Origin: Bacillota bacterium
GTDB taxonomy: Bacteria; Bacillota; Clostridia; Lachnospirales; Lachnospiraceae
NCBI GenBank assembly: GCA_023423045.1
Contig: JAFAGA010000087.1
Coordinates: forward strand, 1-28,044
DNA: 28,044 bases
Direction: 5' to 3'
Of this stretch, positions 1-8,283 are shown piece by piece (position 1 is the stretch's first letter; every line of letters starts with the position of its first letter). Below the pieces are notes generated by a model, which ran no database searches, was not told the DNA's origin, and was given only the letters and a program-made list of their open reading frames with translations. A program made the position numbers and the translations under genes.

Positions 1-109
1 GGTAGTGTAAAGTTTGGTATGAAAAACTGATGTAAAAAAATATGACCCTTTGAACATTGAAAAAGCAAATATTATGACCAGAAATTTATGCAGTGGCAGG
101 CTACGCCAA

Positions 110-253
110 CCTTGAGTGCAATAAAAAGTAATGCTCTGAAGGTTTCACCGACGGCGAAGTAACTCAGGAACAGGCAGTTCTTACCGTCGTATTCACAGCA
201 TTGTAGCATTACTTTTTATTGCATTCAAGGTCAAGCCGGAAGTCAACTTCCGG
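110..253. repeat. Large near-perfect inverted repeat and hairpin in the IS tail
   Basis: Arms of 26 bp at 110-135 and 205-230 are complementary except for one position (CCTTGAGTGC against CCTTGAATGC on the complement) and enclose 69 nt. Inside the loop CGACGG (149-154) can pair with CCGTCG (184-189). Next to it, CCGGAAGT-CA-ACTTCCGG (236-253) forms a perfect 8-bp hairpin. The whole block lies just after the transposase stop codon, so it would be the 3' untranslated part of that transcript. No open reading frame of note lies in it. Confidence 0.8.
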
Positions 254-282
254 TGGCTGGGTATCACCTCCGGCTCAATAAT

Positions 283-1740
283 CTAGGAACGGGCACTCCG
301 GGTTGCGGAAGAAGTCTTCTGCATTTCAAGGATTTTCTGTTGCCCAAGACGGATGAGGATTACCCACTTGGCTGGCATGTTGCTGACCTTTTCGAATTCA
401 TTGATTTCGTTTAAAGGTTTCCAGTAATTATGGGGATGTGGCCTCAGGAAGTTGTAATAAGCAACCCATAAGGATACACCATATAAGGCACCTTCGTCAC
501 TGTTGTAGCCATTGGTGATACGGTAGGATATCTTGAACGTGCGGTTTAAACGTTCCACAACCTGTTTGACCCAACGGAATTCCGTTGACACGGCATCGTC
601 ATTTGTGAGTCCGATTACCTGTGTTACGTCAAACTCCCATCCTTTCTGGGCTTTTATGTACTGGGCTGCCAAGGGATAGGCACTGTAACCGTCTGCAATG
701 AATTTCAGGACATTTGATGGGAATACCCTGAACTTCTCGAAAGCCATGCGCATGGCAAGGATACAGGGAGCGACACTCCGGTTGTCGGAGACCTGATAGC
801 CAAGGATGCTCTTTTTACAGGCATCCATGATGATCCAGACATAATGCTTTTTGCCGAGCTTTTTGATGTAAGTCTCATCCGCAGAGAGGATGTTGGAGGG
901 CCTGTAATCGTAGGTATCCACGAAAGGCTTAATGATACAGGCTGCGGTCATGGCATAACTGGCAACAGTCGTATGGGAAATGTCGATACCGTGAACCTCT
1001 TTCAATGCATGGGAAGTCTGCCGTGTGGAGAGCTTCAGATTGACGTGATAGGTCAGGACCAGCCCCAGTATGTGAGGGGAAAACTTCTTGAAAGTGAAGC
1101 CTGTGGCACATGGCGGAAGGGAGTGTAAGTCCATACGGAAGAAATCCATCGTGAACTCACGGTAGATATAGTGGAGCTTATACTTATGTTTCTCCCCAGG
1201 TTTCAAGCCGGGCGGGAGTTTCCGTTCATTGGCCAGGTAATAGCAGCATTTCGGGTTAACACACTTGTGGATACGGAAGCATTTACGGTCTTTCTTGGGA
1301 ACCAGGATGTTGCCGCAGTATGGGCAGCGAAGTTCAATGGTATGATTATAAATGTTATCGGAGTTAAAGCGTTCCTCACAGACCTTGCACATGAACTGAC
1401 CTTTGGAGCCATTATTTTTGTATAAGAAATCGTGAGGAGCACCACAGCGGGGACAGACTAAATCAGCTGGGATATCGGCTTCGGAACGACGCTTCACCGG
1501 TTTGATCAGGTAGCCATAACGGTGTTTTATGTAGGCAATGTAAAGCTGATAATCGAAGGTTGTAGGAGTGTAGACGGTAGGAAGTTTATCCACCTTGAAT
1601 TTCTGGTACTCAGGGGAATGGGAATCATCGAAAGCCCACTGCTTGAGAGGAATATATTTGCAGATAAAGAGAATTAAGTAGCAGATTTGTTTGTACTGCT
1701 CTTGAATAATGTTAATTAAATAGAGTATAATGGAGTCCAT
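283..1740 (-). CDS. DDE transposase with N-terminal zinc-ribbon region
   Basis: A 485-residue transposase that would catalyse strand transfer of its own insertion sequence. Four CxxC-type cysteine pairs (LVCPRCG, FMCKVC, LRCPYCG and a KCVNPKCC cluster) occupy roughly residues 95-180 and look like zinc ribbons. The DDE core follows, with D288 (SADETYIKK), D350 (IADGYSAY) and E396 (VVERLNRTFK); D-D spacing is about 61 residues as in IS6/IS240 enzymes, while D-E spacing of 45 is longer. The C-terminus has the usual YNFLRPH motif. The ATG is preceded by AAAGG (complement of 1749-1753) at 8 nt spacing, and a TATAAT-like -10 lies at 1788-1793 on the complement. The frame is intact, so the enzyme may be active. 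An exact family call needs a comparison with an IS database. Confidence 0.88.
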   Translation of the reverse strand: MDSIILYLINIIQEQYKQICYLILFICKYIPLKQWAFDDSHSPEYQKFKVDKLPTVYTPTTFDYQLYIAYIKHRYGYLIKPVKRRSEADIPADLVCPRCGAPHDFLYKNNGSKGQFMCKVCEERFNSDNIYNHTIELRCPYCGNILVPKKDRKCFRIHKCVNPKCCYYLANERKLPPGLKPGEKHKYKLHYIYREFTMDFFRMDLHSLPPCATGFTFKKFSPHILGLVLTYHVNLKLSTRQTSHALKEVHGIDISHTTVASYAMTAACIIKPFVDTYDYRPSNILSADETYIKKLGKKHYVWIIMDACKKSILGYQVSDNRSVAPCILAMRMAFEKFRVFPSNVLKFIADGYSAYPLAAQYIKAQKGWEFDVTQVIGLTNDDAVSTEFRWVKQVVERLNRTFKISYRITNGYNSDEGALYGVSLWVAYYNFLRPHPHNYWKPLNEINEFEKVSNMPAKWVILIRLGQQKILEMQKTSSATRSARS

Positions 1741-1919
1741 AACAATGACCTTTCTTTTTTGTTATTTTTGGTTGTGTAGGAACTCCAATTATATCAAAAA
1801 ATAGGGGGTCATTGTTTTTTTGTTTCAAAAAGCTCTGTAACCCTTGAAAAATAAAGGGTTCAAATAAAAATCAGTGTAAAATACTTTACACTAACAATCA
1901 AAAAGAGGAGGAAGGAACT

Positions 1920-3002
1920 ATGAAGAAAAGGAGATTATTTATTGCAGTCTGTATCACTTTGATTTTTGCCACGATCGTTACTGGCTGTGCGGGGAGGAAA
2001 AATGCTGAGACGAGCGACTATGGATGGTCTTCCGAGGAGGGATCCTATAACATAAGCACTCCGGCCGAAGCCAGAGATGATTTTATGGAAGAGGAGGATT
2101 GGGATACCACATTTACAAATGAAAGTGCTGCCAGCACAACCTTTAATCCAGGGGAGGGTTCCAAGGTATTGCAACCCCAGGATAAAATTGTCCGAACCTT
2201 TAAGATGGATGTAGAAACCCAGGAGTTTGACGACTTGATCAAGAAACTGGATTCCGAAATCGGTAGTATGGGAGGCTATGTGGAAGAGTCTGAGATCAGG
2301 GGTAGAAGCTTTTATAATAGCGAAGGAAATCGTGATGCCAGTATTACGGCAAGAATTCCCATGGATAAGGTAGATGAATTTGTAAAAGCAGTGGGAGAGA
2401 GCGCCAATGTGGTAAACAGGCAGGAATCAACAGAGAATGTAACTCTTCAATATATGGATATCGAAGGACGCAAAAAGGTTCTGGAGATCGAGCAGGATAG
2501 ATTGTTTGATCTGTTGGGGAAAGCGGAGTCCATGGAGACGATTATTACCCTGGAGAGCCGCCTCAGTGAGATACGCTATGAGCTTCAGTATTATGGGACT
2601 ACACTGAGAATCTATGATAATAAAGTGGAATATGGAACAGTTGACTTAAGCATCCGGGAGGTTGGAAAACTGACACCTCCTGTGGAGATTCAGCTGACCC
2701 TGGGCACAAGAATTATAAGTGGTCTTAGTTATACCCTTTACAATATAATTGAGGGGTTTGAAGATTTTCTGGTATGGTTTGTTGTTAATCTTCCCTATCT
2801 GTTGATCTGGGCAGTAGTAATTACGGTGTTTGTGCTGGTTATAAAGCGGATATGCAAAAAGTATGGAGCCAGGAGGAGAAAGAACAATAACCCGATATAC
2901 CCGACAGGACCGTCATCACCTGCAAATCCTGCGGCATCCGCAGATTTCGGATCATCTGCAGAAGCTGGATCAGATTCTGCGGTGCCTCCTGCACAGGAAT
3001 AG
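1920..3002 (+). CDS. DUF4349-type membrane-anchored lipoprotein
   Basis: A 360-residue exported protein of the DUF4349 kind; biochemical role unknown. Residues 1-23 are a lipoprotein signal (KKRR start, hydrophobic core, lipobox VTGC with Cys23). An acidic, Ser/Thr-rich linker follows to about residue 80, then a compact domain (about 85-170), a helical, probably coiled-coil region (about 175-235, with IEQDRLFDLLGKAESM) and a beta-rich end. A transmembrane helix at about 284-306 is followed by a basic stop-transfer (KRICKKYGARRRK) and a low-complexity Pro/Ala/Ser tail. AGAGGAGGAAGG lies directly before the ATG. The IS right end is only 27 bp upstream, so the native promoter may have been displaced. 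A strong terminator follows the gene. Confidence 0.85.
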   Translation: MKKRRLFIAVCITLIFATIVTGCAGRKNAETSDYGWSSEEGSYNISTPAEARDDFMEEEDWDTTFTNESAASTTFNPGEGSKVLQPQDKIVRTFKMDVETQEFDDLIKKLDSEIGSMGGYVEESEIRGRSFYNSEGNRDASITARIPMDKVDEFVKAVGESANVVNRQESTENVTLQYMDIEGRKKVLEIEQDRLFDLLGKAESMETIITLESRLSEIRYELQYYGTTLRIYDNKVEYGTVDLSIREVGKLTPPVEIQLTLGTRIISGLSYTLYNIIEGFEDFLVWFVVNLPYLLIWAVVITVFVLVIKRICKKYGARRRKNNNPIYPTGPSSPANPAASADFGSSAEAGSDSAVPPAQE

Positions 3003-3076
3003 GGAATATTGATAGGAAGGCTGAAATAGATGAATTTTATTCAATAAGACAGGACTAAAAGATAAGATAAATTTAT

Positions 3077-3125
3077 GAACCCGGCATACAGGAAGGAGAA
3101 GCTAACCGTATGCCGGGTTCTTTTT
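3077..3125 (+). terminator. Rho-independent terminator after the DUF4349 gene
   Basis: A 13-bp perfect stem, GAACCCGGCATAC (3077-3089) with GTATGCCGGGTTC (3108-3120), is followed at once by TTTTT. Confidence 0.93.
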
Positions 3126-3300
3126 GTACAAGAAATTGCCGGCTCAGCAGATCGTCAATCGGCAATTTGATAGACTATCCGGCAGATAATTAGAACCGGT
3201 AACAGTTCAGTCTTCCATATCCTGATGGAACTGTTGCCAGAATTGGAGGTTTCCTGCTTTACTTTATACGCTGTTTTTGTTAAGATTAAAACAAGGAATG
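3126..3300. repeat. Two imperfect hairpins in the dinB upstream region
   Basis: The gap between the terminator and the LexA box carries two inverted repeats: AAATTGCCG (3133-3141) with CGGCAATTT (3160-3168), and GGTAACAGTTC (3198-3208) with GAACTGTTGCC (3228-3238, one mismatch). Neither is followed by a T run, so they are not obvious terminators. No gene is seen here. Confidence 0.5.
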
Positions 3301-3313
3301 CGAACGAATGTTC
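3301..3313 (+). promoter_or_regulatory. LexA (DinR) SOS box upstream of dinB
   Basis: CGAAC-GAAT-GTTC matches the Gram-positive LexA/DinR operator core CGAAC-N4-GTTCG except for the last base. It lies 42 bp before the dinB start codon, where a repressor would block initiation. SOS control of dinB is well established in other bacteria; here it is inferred from the site. Confidence 0.78.
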
Positions 3314-3355
3314 AATGGCATAACGACAAACCAAATTGAAGGGAAGGAATGAGCA

Positions 3356-4594
3356 ATGGAAAAGGTGATATTTCACATCGATGTAAATTCGGCCTTTTTA
3401 AGCTGGGAGGCAGTTCATCGCCTGGAAAAGGGAGAAACTCTGGATCTGCGGGAGATACCTTCGGCGGTAGCAGGAGACAGGAACAAGCGTCACGGTGTTA
3501 TTTTAGCCAAATCTCCCCTTGCCAAACAATGCGGTGTACGGACCGGCGAGCCCCTTGTGGATGCATTGAAGAAATGCCCGGATCTGACGGTGGTGCCGCC
3601 CAATCATTCGTTGTATTCCAAATACTCAAAGGCCTTTACCGATATCCTTAATGAGTTCTCTCCCTGTGTTGAAAAGTGTTCTATTGATGAGGCATATTGT
3701 GATATGACCGGGATGTCGGCACTATTCGGGCCTCCGGTAGAAGCGGCTCACAAGATAAAGGAGCGAATACGCAGGGAGCTGGGATTTACGGTGAATATCG
3801 GGATATCGACGAACAAATTGTTAGCGAAAATGGCATCGGATTTTCGTAAACCGGATATGGTCCATACGCTCTACCCTGAGGAAATAAAGGAAAAGATGTG
3901 GGTTCTCCCCGTAGGAGAGCTTTTCTTCGTGGGCAAAGCCACGGTGAAGAAGCTGAGTGCTCTGGGCATTCACACCATCGGAGAGCTTGCAGCAACCGAT
4001 GTGGAGATATTAAGAGCGCATCTGAAAAAGCATGGGGAGGTAATTCATTGCTTTGCCAACGGGATCGATGCCTCTGTGATATCCCAGGAGGAAGTCAGAA
4101 ACAAAGGTTATGGGAATTCCACCACGATTGCTTTTGATGTAGAGGAGGAGGCGACGGCAAAGATGATTCTATTATCCCTTGCCGAGACGGTTGGAGCAAG
4201 GCTCCGGCATGATGACATGATGGCAAATGTAGTGTCGGTCAGTATTGTCGATTCAGAGTTTCGAAGCAGCTCCCACCAGACCACCTTGCTGAGCCCTACA
4301 CATCATACGGATGAGCTTCACCGTACAGCCTGCAAGCTGTTCGATGAATTGTGGGATGGTTCTCCTATCCGTAATCTCGGAGTACAGACCAGTAAGCTGG
4401 TATCCGATACGTCTGCCAGACAGATGAATTTATTCAGTTACGAGACGGATGAGAAACGGGAGAAGCTTGATCGGGCGATTGACCGGATTCGCGACAGATA
4501 TGGAACGGCGGCAATCCAACGGGCCAGTTTATACAAAAAAAGCAGCATACCTGACAGGACACAATCAAAGCCCTCCGATTCAGAGCAGCAATAA
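3356..4594 (+). CDS. dinB: DNA polymerase IV (Y-family translesion polymerase)
   Basis: A 412-residue error-prone DNA polymerase for bypass of damaged bases. The N-terminal catalytic motif FHIDVNSAFLSWEA supplies metal-binding Asp9 and a Phe14 steric gate against ribonucleotides; the second motif CSIDEAYCDM gives Asp111-Glu112. NIGISTNKLLAKMASDFRKPD is the typical fingers/palm motif, followed by the helix-hairpin-helix thumb (FFVGKATVKKLSALGI) and the little-finger domain. The sequence QMNLF at residues 356-360 is a good sliding-clamp binding peptide. Asn11 replaces the Asp seen in E. coli DinB, a change also found in UmuC-like members. The ATG at 3356 follows GGGAAGGA; an overlapping ATG at 3349 is out of frame. 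The upstream LexA box predicts damage induction. Confidence 0.95.
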   Translation: MEKVIFHIDVNSAFLSWEAVHRLEKGETLDLREIPSAVAGDRNKRHGVILAKSPLAKQCGVRTGEPLVDALKKCPDLTVVPPNHSLYSKYSKAFTDILNEFSPCVEKCSIDEAYCDMTGMSALFGPPVEAAHKIKERIRRELGFTVNIGISTNKLLAKMASDFRKPDMVHTLYPEEIKEKMWVLPVGELFFVGKATVKKLSALGIHTIGELAATDVEILRAHLKKHGEVIHCFANGIDASVISQEEVRNKGYGNSTTIAFDVEEEATAKMILLSLAETVGARLRHDDMMANVVSVSIVDSEFRSSSHQTTLLSPTHHTDELHRTACKLFDELWDGSPIRNLGVQTSKLVSDTSARQMNLFSYETDEKREKLDRAIDRIRDRYGTAAIQRASLYKKSSIPDRTQSKPSDSEQQ

Positions 4595-4708
4595 TTAGAA
4601 TGCTGTCGATTATTTGTGATCGTTTGATATGGAAATATATGGAATATTGTGATACGATAATTCTATTGATATTTTATGATCTATTCCATAGTAAAAGGAG
4701 AGGCGAAT

Positions 4709-5119
4709 ATGAAGGCGGCGATATGCTGTATCTGCTTTTTACTATGTATCTACCCCCCTGGTAGCTACGGGATGAACGAGAAATCTATGAAGTACGTGAT
4801 GGATACCTATCCGGCCGGTTTTGCAAAAGAGCAGGACAAGCAGGAGCTTACCGCAATGGAAGCCCTTGATCTGGTGAAGGAACGCTATAGTGCCAACTTT
4901 GATAAGGTGGTGCTTCCCTGCGAGGATGACTACTATTACAAATTATCCTTTGCCGAATACTACCTGGTGTACGAGGGACAGGGAGAGACAGAGGAGGAAG
5001 CCCTGTATCATCTGTACGAGTTTGTACTGGATGAACCGGAGGAGGGAATCGGGCATACCGTGACCTATGGCTGGTATTCGGTCAACAGAGTAACCGGAGA
5101 GATGAAAGAGCTTCCATAA
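4709..5119 (+). CDS. Small exported protein of unknown function
   Basis: A 136-residue protein that I do not recognise by name. The ATG at 4709 is chosen because AAAGGAGAGG sits just before it; an upstream in-frame ATG at 4676 has no ribosome site. MKAAICCICFLLCIYPPG is a short hydrophobic leader resembling a signal peptide, without a convincing lipobox. The mature part is acidic and rich in aromatic residues (DDYYYKLSFAEYYLVYEGQ) and ends in YGWYSVNRVTGEMKELP. The phrase 'VNRVTGEM' at the end of a small alpha/beta domain recalls PepSY-like inhibitory domains, but this is only a resemblance. Between dinB and this gene is an 8-bp inverted repeat, ATGGAATA (4639-4646) and TATTCCAT (4682-4689), just before the ribosome site. 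The gene converges on the MATE gene with only 20 bp between stops. Confidence 0.7.
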   Translation: MKAAICCICFLLCIYPPGSYGMNEKSMKYVMDTYPAGFAKEQDKQELTAMEALDLVKERYSANFDKVVLPCEDDYYYKLSFAEYYLVYEGQGETEEEALYHLYEFVLDEPEEGIGHTVTYGWYSVNRVTGEMKELP

Positions 5120-5139
5120 TTCGCATAGAGAAGGTGAAG

Positions 5140-6540
5140 CTATAATATGATTCTGGTCCATTTACCGCTGGAAAAACGGCGGTAGCTGGATATAAAACGG
5201 AAGGCCTGGTCGATGAGAAGAGTTACCCAGGCTCCGTATACTCCAAGTCCCATGGGAAAGCACAGAATATAGGTCAGCAGAGGGCGCACCAGTGCCACAC
5301 TGATGAAAGAAGTCACGGCTACATATGCGGTATCTCCGGCGCCGCGCAGGCAGCCGGATAGCACAACCTGTGAGGTCTGAAGGTGGGTTCCCAGGGCGGC
5401 AAGGATCATAATATTGGCGCCAAGGGCAATGATAGCGGCTTCACGGCTGAATAACGATACCAAAAAGGTCCTTCCGAATAAGAAAATCAGGAATATTACA
5501 CAGGAAATCATAAAAGCAAGACGCTGACCGGTTTTACCATAGACAATGGATAAATCCGGTCTTTTTGCGCCCAAATTCTGTCCGACCAGAGCGGAGGCTG
5601 CAATGGACAGACCGTCCCCGAAGCAGAAGGAGAGAGTCAGTATATTCATGCAGATCAGATGGGTTGCATATGGTGTGGTTCCGAGTCTTGCGACAATTGC
5701 GGAATAGGCCAGAAAGCCAATTCTCATGAAGACCTGTTCTACGAAAGCACTGCTGCTTACCTTGGCGATGGCGCTTGTAACATCCCTGCGGATGGCCCAG
5801 CCGGCTTTTATATAAAAGGACAGATATCCATTTTTGTGGAGCAGGGAGAAGAAAGAGAAAAAAAATGCGACAACAGTACCCATTAAAGTAGCGATTGCGG
5901 CACCTTTAACTTCTAATCTGGGGAAAATGCCGATTCCGTTGATTAAGAGAAAATTGAAAGGAATATTAATCAGATTACTGACAATATTACTATACATAGA
6001 GATCTTTGTTTTTCCACAGCCTCTCTGGGCGGCATTGATGGTAAGATTGAGTGCCTGAAAGGGAAGACTGTACAGAATAATCTTAAAATAATCAACAGCA
6101 TCCCCCAGATAAGAGCTGTCCGCACCTGCAAATAACAGGATGGGTTTTGCAAACAGATATCCAAGAAAAGCCATTAGCAGTGCACATACCCCACTGAAGA
6201 TGATGCCGGCCCGAACCGTTCTGTTGGCGTCAATCCGGTTATCCTGCCCCTTCCGGCGGGCGGTTACGGCGGTGATTCCGGTATTTAACGAGAAGATTAT
6301 CGCCAGCAATATAAATTTAGGCTGGTTTGTTATACCTACAGCAGCGATTGCACCTTCCCCAAGTGTCCCGACCATAATGGTATCAATAGCTCCGACCAAA
6401 GCCACAAGAAGGGCCTCGAGGGCAGAGGGCCAGGCAATGTTAAAAAAATTGGAGTAGGCAGAGCGGGAGGACGGCAGGTCCCCGATAATTTGGTTACTTT
6501 TAAGCATTCCTTTGACTGAGAAAAATCTAGTCAGTTGCAA
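5140..6540 (-). CDS. MATE family multidrug/metabolite exporter
   Basis: A 466-residue inner-membrane antiporter of the MATE family, expected to export cationic drugs or metabolites using a Na+ or H+ gradient. The two MatE halves are visible: the first opens with FFNIAWPSALEALLVALVGAIDTIMVG and the second with SSAFVEQVFMRIGFLAYSAIVARLG, the usual repeat of P/E-containing first helices. Around twelve hydrophobic segments span the protein, in keeping with the family length of 440-470. The start is a TTG at 6540 with AAAGGTG about 9 nt upstream; the next in-frame ATG has AAAGGA touching it, which is too close. The substrate cannot be told from sequence. It is transcribed alone, from a promoter at 6647-6674. 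Confidence 0.92.
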   Translation of the reverse strand: MQLTRFFSVKGMLKSNQIIGDLPSSRSAYSNFFNIAWPSALEALLVALVGAIDTIMVGTLGEGAIAAVGITNQPKFILLAIIFSLNTGITAVTARRKGQDNRIDANRTVRAGIIFSGVCALLMAFLGYLFAKPILLFAGADSSYLGDAVDYFKIILYSLPFQALNLTINAAQRGCGKTKISMYSNIVSNLINIPFNFLLINGIGIFPRLEVKGAAIATLMGTVVAFFFSFFSLLHKNGYLSFYIKAGWAIRRDVTSAIAKVSSSAFVEQVFMRIGFLAYSAIVARLGTTPYATHLICMNILTLSFCFGDGLSIAASALVGQNLGAKRPDLSIVYGKTGQRLAFMISCVIFLIFLFGRTFLVSLFSREAAIIALGANIMILAALGTHLQTSQVVLSGCLRGAGDTAYVAVTSFISVALVRPLLTYILCFPMGLGVYGAWVTLLIDQAFRFISSYRRFSSGKWTRIIL

Positions 6541-6572
6541 TTATATCAACACCTTTCTTTGAGCAAACATAA

Positions 6573-6627
6573 GAGAGGCTCCCAAGCATACCTCTCATTG
6601 TTAACATAAGACGAGCGGCATGCCGCT
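6573..6627 (-). promoter_or_regulatory. Palindrome and hairpin in the MATE leader
   Basis: AGCGGCATGCCGCT (6614-6627) is a perfect 14-bp palindrome and GAGAGG/CCTCTC (6573-6578 with 6591-6596) forms a hairpin, both lying between the MATE promoter and its TTG start. The palindrome may be an operator just downstream of the transcription start; the hairpin may affect translation. Confidence 0.45.
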
Positions 6628-6646
6628 GTTTCAGATCATTATTGTG

Positions 6647-6674
6647 ATTATAACATGTTTTTTTGTTAAATCAA
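6647..6674 (-). promoter_or_regulatory. Sigma-A-type promoter for the MATE gene
   Basis: On the minus strand TTGATT and TATAAT are separated by 16 nt (complements at 6669-6674 and 6647-6652). Transcription would start near 6640, leaving a leader of about 100 nt. Confidence 0.6.
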
Positions 6675-6727
6675 TGTATTATACTATAAAAGGGATGTAA
6701 AAAGTATAGGATGTATTTGTGCAAAGA

Positions 6728-6761
6728 TTGCCATTTTTTAAAAAATATGATACCATATAAT
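6728..6761 (+). promoter_or_regulatory. Candidate promoter of the deoD-deoC-cdd operon
   Basis: TTGCCA (6728-6733) is followed after 17 nt by TACCAT (6751-6756); an exact TATAAT overlaps at 6756-6761 but has a poor -35 at normal spacing. The ATG of deoD lies about 55 bp downstream. Confidence 0.45.
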
Positions 6762-6814
6762 GTACCGAACAAGTTAAATTTATCTATTAATACCATAAAG
6801 GAGGAAATAAAATC

Positions 6815-7522
6815 ATGAGTATTCCAACCCCTCACAACGAGGCGAAAGCCGGAGAAATTGCAAAAACAGTCCTAATGCCGGGAGATCCCCTGCGGGCGAA
6901 ATTCATCGCAGATAATTATCTTGAAGATGTGGTTTGTTTTAATAAAGTCAGAAATATGCTGGGGTATACAGGCACCTATCACGGCAAGAAGGTTTCAGTC
7001 ATGGGCGGAGGCATGGGTATGCCCTCCATCGGAATTTATTCCTATGAGCTGTTCCATTTCTATGGAGTGGATCAGATTATCCGGATTGGATCTGCCGGCG
7101 GAATAGGAGAGAGTATTAAGTTAAGAGATATTGTAATCGGAATGGGGGCATCCACCAATTCCAATTATGCCGCACAGTACCGACTGCCCGGAACCTACGC
7201 TCCGATTGCGGATTTCGGACTTCTGCGCCAGGCGGTGGAGGCGGCGGAGAAGATGAATATCAAGCCGGTAGTAGGTAATGTTCTTTCCTCCGATACGTTC
7301 TATGACGACAATCAGGATGCCAATGCCCTATGGCGCAAGATGAATATCCTCTGCGTGGAAATGGAAGCAGCAGCTCTGTATATGAACGCTGCCAGGGCCG
7401 GCAAGAAGGCACTGTGTCTTCTTACCATCTCCGACCATGTATTTACCGGCGAGGCCTTATCGGCAGAGGACAGACAATCAACCTTCCGCGAAATGATGGA
7501 AATCGCATTGGAGATTGCATAG
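6815..7522 (+). CDS. deoD: Purine-nucleoside phosphorylase, DeoD type
   Basis: A 235-residue cytoplasmic enzyme that phosphorolyses purine (deoxy)ribonucleosides to base and (deoxy)ribose 1-phosphate. It has the length and order of the hexameric bacterial family: TPHNEAKAGEIA with the phosphate/ribose-site His7, VLMPGDPLRAKFIA, the GGGMGMPS glycine segment, IRIGSAGGI, the ribose-binding CVEMEAAALY (Glu182, Met183, Glu184) and the catalytic ISDHVF with Asp207. AAAGGAGG lies in front of the ATG. It opens a three-gene same-strand cluster with deoC 44 bp downstream and cdd after that. The products, ribose and deoxyribose 1-phosphate, feed central metabolism after mutase action; no mutase gene is in this window. 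Confidence 0.96.
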   Translation: MSIPTPHNEAKAGEIAKTVLMPGDPLRAKFIADNYLEDVVCFNKVRNMLGYTGTYHGKKVSVMGGGMGMPSIGIYSYELFHFYGVDQIIRIGSAGGIGESIKLRDIVIGMGASTNSNYAAQYRLPGTYAPIADFGLLRQAVEAAEKMNIKPVVGNVLSSDTFYDDNQDANALWRKMNILCVEMEAAALYMNAARAGKKALCLLTISDHVFTGEALSAEDRQSTFREMMEIALEIA

Positions 7523-7566
7523 ATCCTGCCTCAATTTTACAATCTTACCAAGAAACGGAGTAAAGA

Positions 7567-8232
7567 ATGGATAAAAAATCAATTTATGAAAAAGTGGATC
7601 ATACGCTCTTGGCCCAGACCTCAACCTGGAAGGAGATACAGGAGATTTGCGACGATGCGATTGCTTACGGAGTTGCTTCGGTATGCATTCCTCCGTCCTA
7701 TGTAAAGCAGGCAAAGGAGTATGTGAAGGACAGGATGGCGGTTTGTACCGTGATCGGTTTTCCCAACGGATATAATACGACGGCAGTCAAGGTATTTGAG
7801 ACCAAAGATGCGATTGAAAACGGCGCCGATGAGATCGATATGGTGATTAATATTGGAGCGCTCAGAGAGCAAAGATATGAAGAGCTGCTGGAAGAGATCA
7901 AGCAGATTAAAGAGGCCTGCAAGGGGCACATTCTTAAGGTTATCATCGAAACCTGCCTGCTGACGGAGGAAGAGAAGATTAAGATGTGCGAGATCGTAAC
8001 CCAGGCAGGAGCGGATTTCATAAAGACCTCTACCGGCTTCTCAAAGTCCGGAGCAACCTACGCAGATGTGGAATTATTTGCGCGGCACGTCGGCAGCCAT
8101 GTGCGGATCAAGGCTGCAGGCGGCATCACTTCCTTTGGGGATGCGGAAAAATTCATCGGGCTGGGGGCAGCCAGGCTTGGAACCAGCCGAATTGTAAAGC
8201 TGGCAAAGAATGAGGCCGGTACGGGATATTAA
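7567..8232 (+). CDS. deoC: Deoxyribose-phosphate aldolase
   Basis: A 221-residue class I aldolase that cleaves 2-deoxyribose 5-phosphate to acetaldehyde and glyceraldehyde 3-phosphate, the last step of deoxyribonucleoside breakdown. It is a TIM barrel with all active-site segments visible: Asp91 in EIDMVINIGAL, the Schiff-base Lys153 in FIKTSTGFS and the activating Lys182 in VRIKAAGGITS. The start MDKKSIYEKVDHTLL is the family's typical opening; a CGGAGTAAAGA ribosome site precedes it. Position between deoD and cdd fits a single operon; the length is normal for the short Firmicutes form. Confidence 0.96.
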   Translation: MDKKSIYEKVDHTLLAQTSTWKEIQEICDDAIAYGVASVCIPPSYVKQAKEYVKDRMAVCTVIGFPNGYNTTAVKVFETKDAIENGADEIDMVINIGALREQRYEELLEEIKQIKEACKGHILKVIIETCLLTEEEKIKMCEIVTQAGADFIKTSTGFSKSGATYADVELFARHVGSHVRIKAAGGITSFGDAEKFIGLGAARLGTSRIVKLAKNEAGTGY

Positions 8233-8283
8233 TCCTTGAAAGGCTCATGGTCTATGTTCATGATATAGTAGGGAGGTTTTCGT

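Larger units (their letters stand above)
1..1893 (-). mobile_element. Insertion sequence with zinc-finger DDE transposase (IS6/IS240-like)
   Basis: The element is bounded by short inverted repeats: TAGTGTAAAGT at 3-13 and its complement ACTTTACACTA at 1883-1893. It holds a single transposase gene on the minus strand. The right end contains a further perfect hairpin, AGTGTAAA-ATAC-TTTACACT (1873-1892), that the left end lacks. About 1.9 kb is long for the IS6 group, matching the extended N-terminus of the transposase and a folded 3' tail. The left boundary lies at the window edge, so a target-site duplication cannot be tested. The family assignment rests on the DDE domain only. The right end lies 27 bp before the start codon of the next gene. 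Confidence 0.85.

Noticed and set aside
844..1445. Open frames antisense to the transposase and similar frames over dinB, cdd, glyA, rhaA and topB
   Set aside because: They lack ribosome sites and homology-like patterns and lie wholly within well-supported genes on the other strand or frame.
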